Below, in pieces: positions 26,267 through 36,573 of a stretch of 64,000 nt of DNA. Made by a program: the position numbers and the translations under genes. The stretch comes from Metallosphaera tengchongensis. Its GTDB lineage: Archaea; Thermoproteota; Thermoprotei_A; Sulfolobales; Sulfolobaceae. The notes below the pieces were generated by a model. It did no database searches. It had not been told where the DNA came from and was given only the letters and a program-made list of their open reading frames with translations. How positions within the stretch are numbered: the first letter of the stretch is position 1; every line of letters begins with the position of its first letter. Location of the stretch: positions 663,501 through 727,500 of the forward strand of contig NZ_CP049074.1 in assembly GCF_013343295.1 (NCBI RefSeq), written 5' to 3'.

Positions 26267-27076
26267 ATGAAAGTGCTAATCAATGGAGGACTTCCCTACG
26301 ACTCCGGGAAGACCAGGTTCGGGTTGACCCTGCTCTCTAGGTTAATTGAGGTTGGGGTTAACGTTGTCCCAATGAAACCCGTAGCGGGGCACAACGCCTG
26401 GTATAGCTTCTCAACCTTATTGAGGAGCCTTGATCTCAATGTCTTGGTAGGGAACGATGCACTTTCCTATTATGATGTGACCAAAAGGGAGATTAGTTTG
26501 ATAAACCCCTTTTCAGCCCTACTCTTTCCAATAAATCTAGATTTATTGGAATGGAACTTCCCGCTTTACAGTTCCATGATGGAGAGAGGGTACCCCGTTC
26601 TCTTTAGACTAAGAACTCAAGACTCCACGGCCTATTTTCTAGGACCCGTGAACTTAGTCCCTGAGTCTCTAAAGGAAATTTTGGGCAGGCTCATCTCCAC
26701 TTTTAAACCAGTGGCAATATCCGAAAATGAAGCTTGGAACCTAATACTTGATTCGGGCTACCTAGTTGACCCTCTCGTCCAAAGGGTTCTAAACGAGAAC
26801 GAACATGTCATGATTGAGTCCTACAATAACGCGGCGTCACCGTCACCTTCATCATCGCAGGTAGACGTAGTTGTTACTGTAGTACCTTCAAAGGCCTATG
26901 TATTCAGTGGATCGGAATATAAGAGATTCCTGGAGCTGAACTCCATCCCACCTTGGATAATTAAGGCAGAGGCTGCTTTCAAGTATATAAAGCCTAAGGG
27001 GTTTCCTCTGGAGCCAATTACTTCCAAAAATGATGAAGTCTTGGATTATATCCTCAAGGAGATGGAAAGACGGTGA
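26267..27076 (+). CDS. P-loop ATPase of dethiobiotin synthetase/CobQ-like type, unknown
   Basis: 269 aa. Begins MKVLINGGLPYDSGKTRFGLTLL, a P-loop (GLPYDSGKT) followed by GVNVVPMKPVAGHNAWYS, which is the layout of dethiobiotin synthetase and cobyric-acid-synthase-type amidoligases (P-loop, then KPV). No biotin genes adjoin. ATG 26267 is favoured over TTG 26252 because GAGGGGG sits 8 nt upstream. Conserved-hypothetical in my judgement. Confidence 0.65.
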   Translation: MKVLINGGLPYDSGKTRFGLTLLSRLIEVGVNVVPMKPVAGHNAWYSFSTLLRSLDLNVLVGNDALSYYDVTKREISLINPFSALLFPINLDLLEWNFPLYSSMMERGYPVLFRLRTQDSTAYFLGPVNLVPESLKEILGRLISTFKPVAISENEAWNLILDSGYLVDPLVQRVLNENEHVMIESYNNAASPSPSSSQVDVVVTVVPSKAYVFSGSEYKRFLELNSIPPWIIKAEAAFKYIKPKGFPLEPITSKNDEVLDYILKEMERR

Positions 27077-27240
27077 GGGAAAAAGCCTCACATGTCCTCT
27101 TGAACTGTGCAGACTTAATCCCTGTCTTGTCTAGAAAGGAATTGGAAGAAAAACTAGTTTAATTACTAGAATCCCTTCTCGATGAGGGGAAAATCTCATG
27201 AGTAACTTGTCTCTTCAGTTCTAATCCCTGTTACCACAAA
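27073..27240 (+). pseudogene. Eroded small gene coupled to the ATPase gene
   Basis: GTG 27073 overlaps the preceding stop codon (GTGA), the usual coupling. The frame gives VREKASHVLLNCADLIPVL, SRKELEEKLV, stop (27160), LLESLLDEGKIS, stop (27199), then VTCLFSSNPCYHKWIRC, stop. The helical pattern runs through both stops, suggesting a decayed ORF of about 55 residues. Confidence 0.35.
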
Positions 27241-27307
27241 TGGATACGTTGCTAAAGGTTTTTGGGTTACGCTGCAAATGATATGTTCAGGAACAGCATA
27301 AAGGTAG

Positions 27308-29244
<1,937 letters not shown>

Positions 29245-29331
29245 CTAATTGTCGCATTAATAAAATGAATATAACTTTAATTTGTAAAAAAGTTCAAAAA
29301 CTTTAAAGCTTCCAAAATATCACATTTGGAC

Positions 29332-29913
29332 ATGGCAATCGAGTCCTTCGTGAATGTCCGTGGGCATAAAATAAGGACTTTGACCAACGGATTGGGCTCA
29401 GAAGTTATGTTACTTCATGGAGCGAGGTTTACAGCTGATACCTGGGAACAGGTGGGGACGCTTAGGAGACTGGAGGAAGAGGGAATAGGAGCCACGGCTG
29501 TGGACTTCCCTGGATACGGAAAATCAGAAAAGGGAACTTGGAACGACCTTGGCGATTTCCTTGAGGACCTAATAAGTGTCCTTGGCGTGAGGGATCCAGT
29601 GCTGTTAGGACCCTCCATGGCTGGCAGGGTCGCTCTGAGATATTCCCTGAAAAGGGAAGTAAAGGCCTTAATACTCATTGGAGCTGTAGGAATTCCAGAG
29701 GTAGAGAAGGAGCTGTCAAAGCTAAACGGAAAGAAGATACTATTAATATGGGGGAAGGAAGACTCGGTTTCTCCTGTGGAAAACGCCGTTAAGTTTACTA
29801 AGCTAGTCAAGTCTGCTGAACTAAAGATAATTGGTAACCAACATGCCTGTTACTTGGACGACCCTGAGGGCTTCAACAGGGAAGTTATATCGTTCTTAAA
29901 GACTTTAAGGTGA
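29332..29913 (+). CDS. Small alpha/beta hydrolase
   Basis: 193 aa from ATG 29332. Oxyanion region LLHGARF, nucleophile elbow GPSMAG, acid in WGKEDSVSP and His in GNQHACYLDDPEGF, giving the full Ser-Asp-His triad; the lid is minimal. An esterase or thioesterase-like role; substrate unknown. ATG 29332 has a CTTTAAAG box about 28 nt upstream; the TTG at 29326 is less likely. Divergent from sqr across a very AT-rich region. Confidence 0.8.
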   Translation: MAIESFVNVRGHKIRTLTNGLGSEVMLLHGARFTADTWEQVGTLRRLEEEGIGATAVDFPGYGKSEKGTWNDLGDFLEDLISVLGVRDPVLLGPSMAGRVALRYSLKREVKALILIGAVGIPEVEKELSKLNGKKILLIWGKEDSVSPVENAVKFTKLVKSAELKIIGNQHACYLDDPEGFNREVISFLKTLR

Positions 29914-29966
29914 TTGGACAATAACTGCACGTCCTGAAAACTGGAGTACACAAAAGGCGAACCAGA

Positions 29967-30173
29967 TTGAGAGAAACTGGGTTAAACTACTCTGAGGTAA
30001 GGTTGCGCTATCTAAATTCAGTTGTGCCTGGACAGGAACCTAGAGCTACTCTGCTTGACCGAAAACTTGAACGTCGCATCCTTGCACATATAACTAGTGG
30101 AGTTGAACACTTGTGGGAATCTAGGGTCGAAAACCTTGAAATTTTCAGAAAAGATCTACCGGTTTTTACCTAA
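29967..30173 (+). pseudogene. Doubtful 68-codon frame, possible TnpB-tail remnant
   Basis: TTG-initiated frame LRETGLNYSEVRLRYLNSVV ... TSGVEHLWESRVENLEIF. CGC, CGA and CGT arginine codons contrast with the AGA/AGG of real genes nearby. EVRLRYLN...V and an ITSG step are reminiscent of C-terminal tails of Sulfolobales OrfB transposases, but this is memory, not a search. Confidence 0.25.
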
Positions 30174-30187
30174 GAGGAAATTTATGG

Positions 30188-30832
30188 GTGATAGCTGTGG
30201 AACCTGAGTTGGAGAGATACCTTAAGGTTCTAGTGGAGGATAAACGTTATCTAATGGTACTTCAGCATCTAAAAAAAGCCAACGTTGACTATGGGAAATC
30301 CATAATGTTGAACACGAAGATCCCGATCCAAGAGGTTGTGGAAGTGCTCGATAAGCTAGAGAAACTGGGGCTGATAGAGAGGGTTAAGGGAGCAACCTTG
30401 AAAAACACTGAGGCGAAGTTTAAGTTAAGCTCCGAAGTTCACAAACACCATACATACTATACTTTATCTAGAGATGGCGATCATCTCCTAAGATACGTCA
30501 CGGAGAAGGATATAATTGAGGCTTACATAGATTACCTCAGGACGGATGATTTGGCGAGGGATCTAGTCAGACTTGCTGACGAACTCAACGCAGACCATGC
30601 CCTAACCTACGCTAAACTGACCAAACGTACCTTGGAAGAGGTAGGTGAAAAGCTCGAAGTTCTAGTAAGGATGGGGCTTTTGGAAGAAAAGAATGCAAAG
30701 ATAATAAAATTTGGAGAGAGAAAATCCAAGCCCAAAAAGGAGACCAGAACGCACCACAAGTACTACGGACCAACGAGGATTGGAGAGCTTGTAGTGAGGG
30801 AGATGAAGAGAAAGGGGATAGTTCCCAAATAA
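30188..30832 (+). CDS. DUF2250 winged-helix regulator
   Basis: 214 aa with two winged-helix-like units, about 10-90 (LMVLQHLKKANVDYGKSIMLN ... VVEVLDKLEKLGLIERVKG) and 105-170 (DELNADHALTYAKLTKRTLEEVGEKLEVLVRMGLLEE), each trailed by a histidine-rich basic strand (HKHHTYYTLSRDGDHLLR; THHKYYGPTRIGE). Probably DNA-binding. Start GTG 30188 or GTG 30197. Sits alone before the convergent meaB gene, whose stop is adjacent. Confidence 0.78.
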   Translation: MIAVEPELERYLKVLVEDKRYLMVLQHLKKANVDYGKSIMLNTKIPIQEVVEVLDKLEKLGLIERVKGATLKNTEAKFKLSSEVHKHHTYYTLSRDGDHLLRYVTEKDIIEAYIDYLRTDDLARDLVRLADELNADHALTYAKLTKRTLEEVGEKLEVLVRMGLLEEKNAKIIKFGERKSKPKKETRTHHKYYGPTRIGELVVREMKRKGIVPK

Positions 30833-31777
30833 CTAGATCTTTCCCTTTAGTGACTGACTGAGTTGGTATATAAGTTCCTTCACCTTACCTTCAGATAGCT
30901 TTTGGGTAATGTTATTGGATTCAGCCTCTATCACCTTAGAAATTGTCTCGTTCACTTTCCTCCTCAGAAGGAGCTCAACCATCTTCATCCTCCTCCTCTC
31001 AACTCTTTTCATAAATAGACCGTTCTCCTTCAGGAATTCAGCGTGACTCTCGAATGAGGAGACTAGCTCTTGAATACCAGTTTTCTTCAGTGCGCTAACC
31101 TTTAGGATCTGAGGCCTCCACGAGTCTCTAAACATAATTTCAGAACTATCTATTACGAACTTAACCGCGTCGTACACGGCATCAGCTTCAGGTTTGTCGG
31201 CTTTGTTAATAACGTAAATGTCGCCTATTTCCATTATTCCCGCTTTGAGAGCCTGGATTTCGTCTCCCGTACCCGGAATCACGAGCACGGCAACAGTATG
31301 AGTGCTCTCCATTACGTCAGTGTCAGTTTGACCTGCACCCACGGTCTCCACTATTATCCTGTCAAAGCCCAACCCGTCCATAGCCTCGATCAGCATCACA
31401 GCCTCTGAGGAAAAACCTCCCAGATGCCCTCTAGAGGCTATGCTCCTTATGAACACGTTACTCAAGAGGCTCTTGTCCTGCATCCTTATTCTGTTTCCCA
31501 TAAACGAGCCCATGGATATGGGGCTGGAAGGGTCTATCATTATAACCCCTACCCTGTGCCCCGAGGACGCATAGGATTCTATAAGGGCCGAAATCAGAGT
31601 GCTCTTACCTGCTCCTGGTATGCCCGTTATTCCTATTGTATGGGCTTTCCCCGAGAGCTGGGTTAGCACCCCTAAGTATTCCATCCCCTCATTAGTAGTG
31701 TACTCAATGTTAGTTAAGACCTTGGAGATGGAAATCTCATCCCCTTTTAGAGCTCTCTCTAGAAGCTCACTGCTCAA
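30833..31777 (-). CDS. meaB: MeaB/ArgK-type GTPase, methylmalonyl-CoA mutase chaperone
   Basis: 314 aa G3E-family GTPase. Walker A GIPGAGKST at 52-60, metal/switch motif ETVGAGQTD, DPSSP and the guanine motif NKAD. It gates loading and repair of the adenosylcobalamin cofactor in methylmalonyl-CoA mutase. Its start overlaps the end of the B12-subunit gene by 11 nt, which makes the partnership certain in practice. Methylmalonyl-CoA mutase is a step of the 3HP/4HB cycle. Confidence 0.92.
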   Translation of the reverse strand: MSSELLERALKGDEISISKVLTNIEYTTNEGMEYLGVLTQLSGKAHTIGITGIPGAGKSTLISALIESYASSGHRVGVIMIDPSSPISMGSFMGNRIRMQDKSLLSNVFIRSIASRGHLGGFSSEAVMLIEAMDGLGFDRIIVETVGAGQTDTDVMESTHTVAVLVIPGTGDEIQALKAGIMEIGDIYVINKADKPEADAVYDAVKFVIDSSEIMFRDSWRPQILKVSALKKTGIQELVSSFESHAEFLKENGLFMKRVERRRMKMVELLLRRKVNETISKVIEAESNNITQKLSEGKVKELIYQLSQSLKGKI

Positions 31778-32186
31778 CCTTTAAACCTCTCTTAGTCGTG
31801 GCAACTGAAGTAACCTTATTCACCACGTCTTTCAGGCTAGAACCGGGAAGGAAAACTTCGTCTACGCCCATCTGTTTCAGCTTTGGCACGTCCTCCGGTG
31901 GTATCACACCGCCTACTACTAACCCTACGTCTTTCAGCCCTGCCCTATTCATGGCTTCAACTATCCTAGGGACAAGCTCAAGGTGAGCCCCACTGAGGAT
32001 ACTTATCCCTATAACATCAGCATCCTCCTGTATTGCCGTCCTTACTATTTGGTCGGGGGTCTGACGCAAGCCCGTGTATACTACCTCCATCCCGGCATCC
32101 TTTAACGCTCTTGCGATTACCTTAGCTCCCCTATCGTGACCGTCTAATCCAAGCTTAGCTACTATTACCTTAATCCTCTTGTCCAT
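31767..32186 (-). CDS. Methylmalonyl-CoA mutase, cobalamin-binding small subunit
   Basis: 139 aa B12-binding domain with D15-x-H17-x-x-G20 (LDGHDRG), the SILSGAH loop and GGVIPPED. The histidine replaces the lower axial base of adenosylcobalamin. The catalytic large subunit is not in this window, so the enzyme is a split two-gene type as in other Sulfolobales. Converts methylmalonyl-CoA to succinyl-CoA. Confidence 0.92.
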   Translation of the reverse strand: MDKRIKVIVAKLGLDGHDRGAKVIARALKDAGMEVVYTGLRQTPDQIVRTAIQEDADVIGISILSGAHLELVPRIVEAMNRAGLKDVGLVVGGVIPPEDVPKLKQMGVDEVFLPGSSLKDVVNKVTSVATTKRGLKVEQ

Positions 32187-32297
32187 GTCAGTCCATAGTG
32201 TATTCAGGTTTAAATAGTTTAAACTTTCCCCAGAGATTGAAACGTAGAGGGAAGAGGAGATTTGTTGATAAAACTTTCATTGCGAACTCTTATTTGA

Positions 32298-32350
32298 ACT
32301 GACCTCCTCTCCGCCCTAAGGACGAGATTCGCCGTACTTTCATCAAACTT
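32298..32350 (-). repeat. IS605-type right-end relic, copy C
   Basis: Minus strand: AAGTTTGATGAAAGTACGGC, GAATCTCGTCCTTAGGGCGG, AGAGGAGGTCAGTT. Carries a short insertion compared with copies A and B but keeps TTGATGAAAG, the CCTTAGGGCGG hairpin side and GAGGAGGTCAG. Same orientation as A and B. It lies in the 199-nt gap between the mutase subunit gene and the next. Confidence 0.45.
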
Positions 32351-32385
32351 TCGGAATTTGGGTAAACACTTATTATTCTACTCTT

Positions 32386-32697
32386 ATGATCAAGATATCG
32401 ATAGAATCAATGTTTGAAATTTGGTATATCTCCATAGGACTTTCAATTTTTGCAGGACTATTATCGGCCATAATACTGGCCGAGTTCGCTAGACTAAGGT
32501 CAACGTTCGGTGGAAGAATCTTACTGATTTTCACTGCACTGGCAATTCTCATGGTTGCACAGAACGTTACCTATTCATTCTCTTTCATGATGTGGAGCAA
32601 TGATAGAAACCCAATTTATGTTTACCCTTCATTGACCATGGCTATCATTGATGCTATTATAATCTCAATTTTGTTCTATTATACGATAAAGTACTAG
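32386..32697 (+). CDS. Three-helix membrane protein, unknown
   Basis: 103 aa with hydrophobic segments about 11-31 (IWYISIGLSIFAGLLSAIIL), 42-65 (GGRILLIFTALAILMVAQNV) and 80-100 (LTMAIIDAIIISILFYY). No family recognised. The TATTATT box at 32371-32377 lies too close to ATG 32386; if it is the true TATA, the in-frame ATG 32410 would be the start. Its neighbour is a membrane-anchored winged-helix regulator, convergent with it. Confidence 0.6.
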   Translation: MIKISIESMFEIWYISIGLSIFAGLLSAIILAEFARLRSTFGGRILLIFTALAILMVAQNVTYSFSFMMWSNDRNPIYVYPSLTMAIIDAIIISILFYYTIKY

Positions 32698-32772
32698 ATC
32701 AATTATTCGAAACGAGGAGATTGCCCAGTTTCATTTCCTTGCATCAAGGGAAAGGAGATCGCTCTGTTGAAC

Positions 32773-33174
32773 TTAAACTCTAATTTCGTTGTATTTCTTT
32801 ACAACATCAACTATGAAAATCCCCGTGGGTATAGCAATGACCACCGACGCGAACAATGAAACTACATAAGGATTGATTAGGTTGATTATCCAGAGGAGGG
32901 CAAGAGACGCTATCAAGAAGGACACCAAGAAGGCTGATCTTGGTACTAACACGTTGAACACTTTGATATAGTCAGCTAGAATGACTTTGGTCACTACATA
33001 ACCTTCAGTCGTCTCCTTGACTAGGCCGTTTTCCTCCAATTTCTTGAGATGGTATAGAACAAGTGATGGAGAGCTCAGGTCCAACTCCCTCTGTATTCTT
33101 CTAAGAGGAACTGGACCATTTTGCTTCATCAGGTAATAGTAAATCTTACGCCTAGTTCCAGTTAAGCTCTCCAT
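32773..33174 (-). CDS. Membrane-anchored winged-helix regulator
   Basis: 133 aa. ArsR-like winged helix at 1-65 (RRKIYYYLMKQNGPVPLRRIQRELDLSSPSLVLYHLKKLEENGLV), then two hydrophobic helices at about 80-99 (AFLVSFLIASLALLWIINL) and 103-123 (YVVSLFASVVIAIPTGIFIV). DNA-binding domain would be cytoplasmic and tethered to the membrane. Target unknown; the convergent small membrane protein is a candidate partner. Confidence 0.8.
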   Translation of the reverse strand: MESLTGTRRKIYYYLMKQNGPVPLRRIQRELDLSSPSLVLYHLKKLEENGLVKETTEGYVVTKVILADYIKVFNVLVPRSAFLVSFLIASLALLWIINLINPYVVSLFASVVIAIPTGIFIVDVVKKYNEIRV

Positions 33175-33310
33175 TGAGTTCTTTTTGTAGCTATCTACTT
33201 AAACTTTTCTTTGTTATCCTAACATACAAGCTCCTCTGTGTTCTCTTTATGGTTAGAACTACCAGAACAAAGTTTCAAATATTCCTTCCTCCATTAATAG
33301 ATGGATTACA

Positions 33311-33958
33311 ATGGAAGGTTTTCCAAAATTCGAGAGTAGACCCTCAAAAGACAACATCAAGATACTTAAAGGAACCACAACTGTTGGTCTTGTAACAGAG
33401 GACGCTGTGGTTCTGGCAGCTGATAGGAGGGCTAGCGCTGGGTTCTTCGTAGCCAACAAAATGGTTAGAAAGATCCTATACATAGATGACAGGATAGGAA
33501 TCACAACGGCGGGGAGTGTAGCTGACCTCCAGTTCATCTATAATTACATGAAAAACGTTTATCACTACAACTTAATCTCCGGTACCAGACCAGTAACGGT
33601 GAAATCTTTGGCTACGTATCTCACAAATATTTTGTCCCAATCAAAGTATTTCCCATACTTGGTTCAGATCTTAATGGGAGGATACGACACCAAGCCAAAC
33701 CTGTTTAACTTGGACTATCTTGGAGACATGACTGAAGAAAAGTATGTAGCGACTGGGTCTGGATCTCCAGTAGCTATGGGCGTACTGGAAGACGGTTACA
33801 AACCAACTTTGAGCGGAGATGAGGCAATGGATCTAGCTGCTAGGGCGGTACTCTCCGCAATCAAGAGGGACTCGTTCACAGGTACCGGAGTAATAGTTAC
33901 TAAAATAACCAAAGATGGGCACGTGGAGAAGGAGATCTACCCCAATAAGCTAGAGTGA
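33311..33958 (+). CDS. psmB: Proteasome beta subunit (catalytic type)
   Basis: 215 aa. Propeptide of 21 residues ends ILKG before Thr22, the autocatalytic nucleophile (GTTTVG). The catalytic partners Asp17 and Lys33 of the mature enzyme fall at D38 (AADRRAS) and K54, so this copy should be active after processing. Forms the inner rings of the 20S proteasome with the alpha subunit (not in the window). Sulfolobales carry two beta genes; which one this is cannot be stated from here. Confidence 0.93.
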   Translation: MEGFPKFESRPSKDNIKILKGTTTVGLVTEDAVVLAADRRASAGFFVANKMVRKILYIDDRIGITTAGSVADLQFIYNYMKNVYHYNLISGTRPVTVKSLATYLTNILSQSKYFPYLVQILMGGYDTKPNLFNLDYLGDMTEEKYVATGSGSPVAMGVLEDGYKPTLSGDEAMDLAARAVLSAIKRDSFTGTGVIVTKITKDGHVEKEIYPNKLE

Positions 33959-34134
33959 ACCAGTTTTCTTTACAAGGTATTTCAAATGTAGTTCAGTTCC
34001 TTGTATTCAACATACGGCGCTGATCACGATAAGATCTGCCATCATATATACGAGGACGTTGCGCACGAAAGAGAGGGCCCTTCTATATTATTTCTCCTGG
34101 AAAGATTTTATAGGAAAGGATCCTAAAGTTTTCT

Positions 34135-34587
34135 ATGCTGGTAACATCTGCATTCAAGGATCAGGAAGTTATTCCCGCTCAATACACGTGCGAGGGAAAG
34201 GACGTTTCCCCTCCATTGAAGTGGGAGAGAGTACCTAGCGCCATAACCTACGCCATAATAGTTGAGGATCCAGATGCCCCCGGTGGAACTTTCATCCATT
34301 GGGTAATGTATAACATAAAAATGAACGAGATACCTGAAGGAGTAGAAAAGAAGGATAAGACTTCCTATGGATACCAGGGAGTAAATGACTTCAACAGGGT
34401 TGGTTATAATGGACCTTGCCCTCCAAAGGGACACGGTTTTCATAGGTACTACTTCAATGTATATGCCCTAAACACTGAATTATCAATAAAATCTGGGAAG
34501 AAGGTGACTGCTGATGACTTGAGAGATATGATGGAAGGTCACGTAATAGCTGTTGGAAGACTGATGGGGAAGTACAAGAGAGACTAG
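34135..34587 (+). CDS. YbhB/YbcL-type PEBP family protein
   Basis: 150 aa. Both PEBP signatures are present: VEDPDAPGGTFIHWVMYNI and GYNGPCPPKGHGFHRYYF. Such proteins bind phospholipid or phosphate-type ligands in a small pocket; function in archaea is unknown (a protease-inhibitor role is known in S. solfataricus for a homolog, from memory). No signal peptide, so cytoplasmic. Monocistronic with an AAGATTTTATAGG box about 25-30 nt before ATG 34135. Confidence 0.85.
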   Translation: MLVTSAFKDQEVIPAQYTCEGKDVSPPLKWERVPSAITYAIIVEDPDAPGGTFIHWVMYNIKMNEIPEGVEKKDKTSYGYQGVNDFNRVGYNGPCPPKGHGFHRYYFNVYALNTELSIKSGKKVTADDLRDMMEGHVIAVGRLMGKYKRD

Positions 34588-34648
34588 GATGGTTTTTTCA
34601 ATTTTATATCTTAATTGAAAGACTTTTTCAAGTAATCAGTGTTTGTTC

Positions 34649-35659
34649 CTATTTGTCCTCAACCTTAGTTTTAGCTAGGAGGTTTATGGTAGTCTCAGCT
34701 AAGTCAAGGGAATATCTGCTTATCCTTCTAAAGGAGTCAGTGACTAGAAGAAGGGACGGCTTCAGGTCGCTGTTTAACTTAAATATGATACTCATGGTCT
34801 GTCTGTGCCTCTCAGCTAGCTCATAGTCATTATCGATTATCTTGTTTGCTACCTCCCTCTTGCCGTTGATGAAAGCCTTAACTGATTCCCTATACACCTC
34901 CAAAACAGTGTCACCGAAGTTAAGGAGTTCTTGGGGAGTCCCGTTCCCTATCTCAGGTATCAAACTTGAAATCCTACTTGCGTGGTCAGCTATTCTCTCT
35001 ATGGACTTTATGGCAGAATAAATGTCCACAATTTGAGTCGCGTTGTACCCTTCCTCCTCCAATACTTCGAACGAGGTTATACTCAAAGTTAGTTGTCTTG
35101 CAACGTAGAAGTAGAATCTGTCCACTTCGTCGTCTCTCTCCTGGACTTCTCTGGCTATTTCCACGTCCCCATCCCTTAATGCGTCTATCGTATCCTTCAG
35201 CATGTTTTGTGTTATGATGGCAGCCCTATTGATAGCCCTACTGATAGGGAGATCCTTCTCGTTCACCAAGAACTGAACGGTGAGGTTAGCGGCGTCTTCT
35301 TCTATAACTTCTGCTCCCAGCAACCTCTTTCTGACGGTGTCCTTAACTAATCCCCTTTCCTCAGCCTTCATCTTGGGGCAAACCAAGGAAACAGTATTGT
35401 ATCCTGCCATATAGTACGCAATGAACTCCCTTACTGCGAAGGTAGGTCTAAGGTTCTCGCAGGAGACTATAGCCCTATTCTGCTTAGGTTCCTGTTGGAT
35501 CCCCCTCGGGACAATTAGAAGTCTGAAGTTGTTGTCTTGTATCAACTCTACTTCGTCTCCGGGCTTTAAGGATAGTTCCTTCACCCAAACTTTAGGCAAT
35601 GAAATGATGTAGGTGGAACCCCCTGTCAACTGTATTTTTCTAGTAATCCTAGTCTGCAT
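34649..35659 (-). CDS. AbrB/SpoVT-PhoU fusion, phosphate-uptake type regulator
   Basis: 336 aa. N-terminal swapped-hairpin AbrB domain, residues 1-50 ([35 protein letters not shown]), then two PhoU three-helix bundles (about 120-330) with the characteristic DxEVDRFYF-type ([17 protein letters not shown]) and [11 protein letters not shown] motifs that bind metal. A DNA-binding phosphate-signalling protein. A palindrome sits between its TATA box and the ATG, suggesting autoregulation. Its gene starts 31 nt after the stop of the ESCRT-III gene. Confidence 0.85.
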   Translation of the reverse strand: MQTRITRKIQLTGGSTYIISLPKVWVKELSLKPGDEVELIQDNNFRLLIVPRGIQQEPKQNRAIVSCENLRPTFAVREFIAYYMAGYNTVSLVCPKMKAEERGLVKDTVRKRLLGAEVIEEDAANLTVQFLVNEKDLPISRAINRAAIITQNMLKDTIDALRDGDVEIAREVQERDDEVDRFYFYVARQLTLSITSFEVLEEEGYNATQIVDIYSAIKSIERIADHASRISSLIPEIGNGTPQELLNFGDTVLEVYRESVKAFINGKREVANKIIDNDYELAERHRQTMSIIFKLNSDLKPSLLLVTDSFRRISRYSLDLAETTINLLAKTKVEDK

Positions 35660-35662
35660 GAT

Positions 35663-35680
35663 ATATATAGAGCTATATAT
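35663..35680. promoter_or_regulatory. 18-bp palindrome between TATA and start of AbrB-PhoU
   Basis: ATATATAG-AG-CTATATAT. The 8-bp arms end 3 nt before the ATG (35659). A TATA-like CTTAAATA (minus strand, 35681-35688) lies upstream, 26 nt from the ATG, so the palindrome covers the transcription start and is a good operator candidate. Confidence 0.5.
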
Positions 35681-35689
35681 TATTTAAGC

Positions 35690-36181
35690 TTAAGTACTGA
35701 GTTCCTCAGTAGTCTTACCCTTAGCTATTTTCTCCGCCTGAGCGATTACGCCTTTAGCCTCTTCTTTTGCCTTGATCCTCACATCTTTGGGAACCTCCAC
35801 GGAGTTGTAGAAACCAGTGTAAAGCTCATCTATGATAATGGAGAACTCAGTACCTAACGTTGGAGTTAACCTAGAGAACTCCTTTAGTCCCTCGACTACA
35901 CTCAATAGGTCTCTGGGTATATAGTCTATATAGGAAACTGTCTCCAACTTAATTTCTAGCATCTCCAAAAGAACGTCCAACGTATTGAGAAAGGAAACTA
36001 TTTTATCAAGTTGATCCGACTCCTTTACGTACTGTTCAGCTAAGGTAGAGAACCTTGTGGCGTTAGCTAACGAGAGTCTTCTATACTGTTCCGATCTCTG
36101 GTTTAGCCTGTTCTGCCAAACTCTAAGTTTAGCCCTAGCGGTCTTAGTCTGCATCAGCACTCTCCTAATGTCCTTCTTCAT
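35690..36181 (-). CDS. ESCRT-III (Snf7/CdvB) paralog
   Basis: 163 aa, basic N-terminal helices (RAKLRVWQNRLNQRSEQYRRLSLANATRFSTLAEQYVKESDQLDKIVSFLNTLDVLLEMLEIKLET) typical of the CdvB1/B2/B3 group, and no C-terminal MIM2 or winged helix as in CdvB itself. Polymerises at membranes in division, vesicle release or viral budding. The gene stands apart from the cdvABC operon. Which paralog it corresponds to (B3-like by its short length) is inference. Confidence 0.8.
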   Translation of the reverse strand: MKKDIRRVLMQTKTARAKLRVWQNRLNQRSEQYRRLSLANATRFSTLAEQYVKESDQLDKIVSFLNTLDVLLEMLEIKLETVSYIDYIPRDLLSVVEGLKEFSRLTPTLGTEFSIIIDELYTGFYNSVEVPKDVRIKAKEEAKGVIAQAEKIAKGKTTEELST

Positions 36182-36215
36182 GGGATTAGTATTGGGGCAT
36201 AGAACTTAAGAGTGT

Positions 36216-36545
36216 TTAGGGTTCTTTCTTCATCGATTTGGTAAACTTGACATCAGAGGTTACCTCTCGGAAAAGATCCTTATGAGTGAGGAAAAACTTG
36301 CTGGGTCTGAAAAGAGCACCGTAACCGTCCCCATCCCTCACGACTATCTGGTTGTCCATCAGAACTTCAAGATGATGAATAACTGTTTTATAGTCAAGGG
36401 AGAGTATATTGCTTAGCTGGTTGGCATTCATTGGTGAATCCATCAGGGCGCTCATAAGCCTCAGCCTTGTGTAGCCTCCTCGGCTAGATAGGAAAAGGAC
36501 TGTAAACAGTTTCTTTACTTGTTTTCTCTCCCTTTGATTTTCCAT
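36216..36545 (-). CDS. Winged-helix transcription regulator
   Basis: 109 aa: MENQRERKQVKKLFTVLFLSSRGGYTRLRLMSALMDSPMNANQLSNILSLDYKTVIHHLEVLMDN is an ArsR/MarR-like helix-turn-helix with recognition helix around LDYKTVIHHLEVL and a wing QIVVRDGDGYGALFRP. The frame can begin at GTG 36587, overlapping the upstream oxidoreductase; ATG 36545 is chosen because a TATTTTT box lies about 26 nt before it. May regulate the neighbouring oxidoreductase gene. Confidence 0.72.
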   Translation of the reverse strand: MENQRERKQVKKLFTVLFLSSRGGYTRLRLMSALMDSPMNANQLSNILSLDYKTVIHHLEVLMDNQIVVRDGDGYGALFRPSKFFLTHKDLFREVTSDVKFTKSMKKEP

Positions 36546-36573
36546 TGTCTTGCTGATAACATTGGAAAAATAG

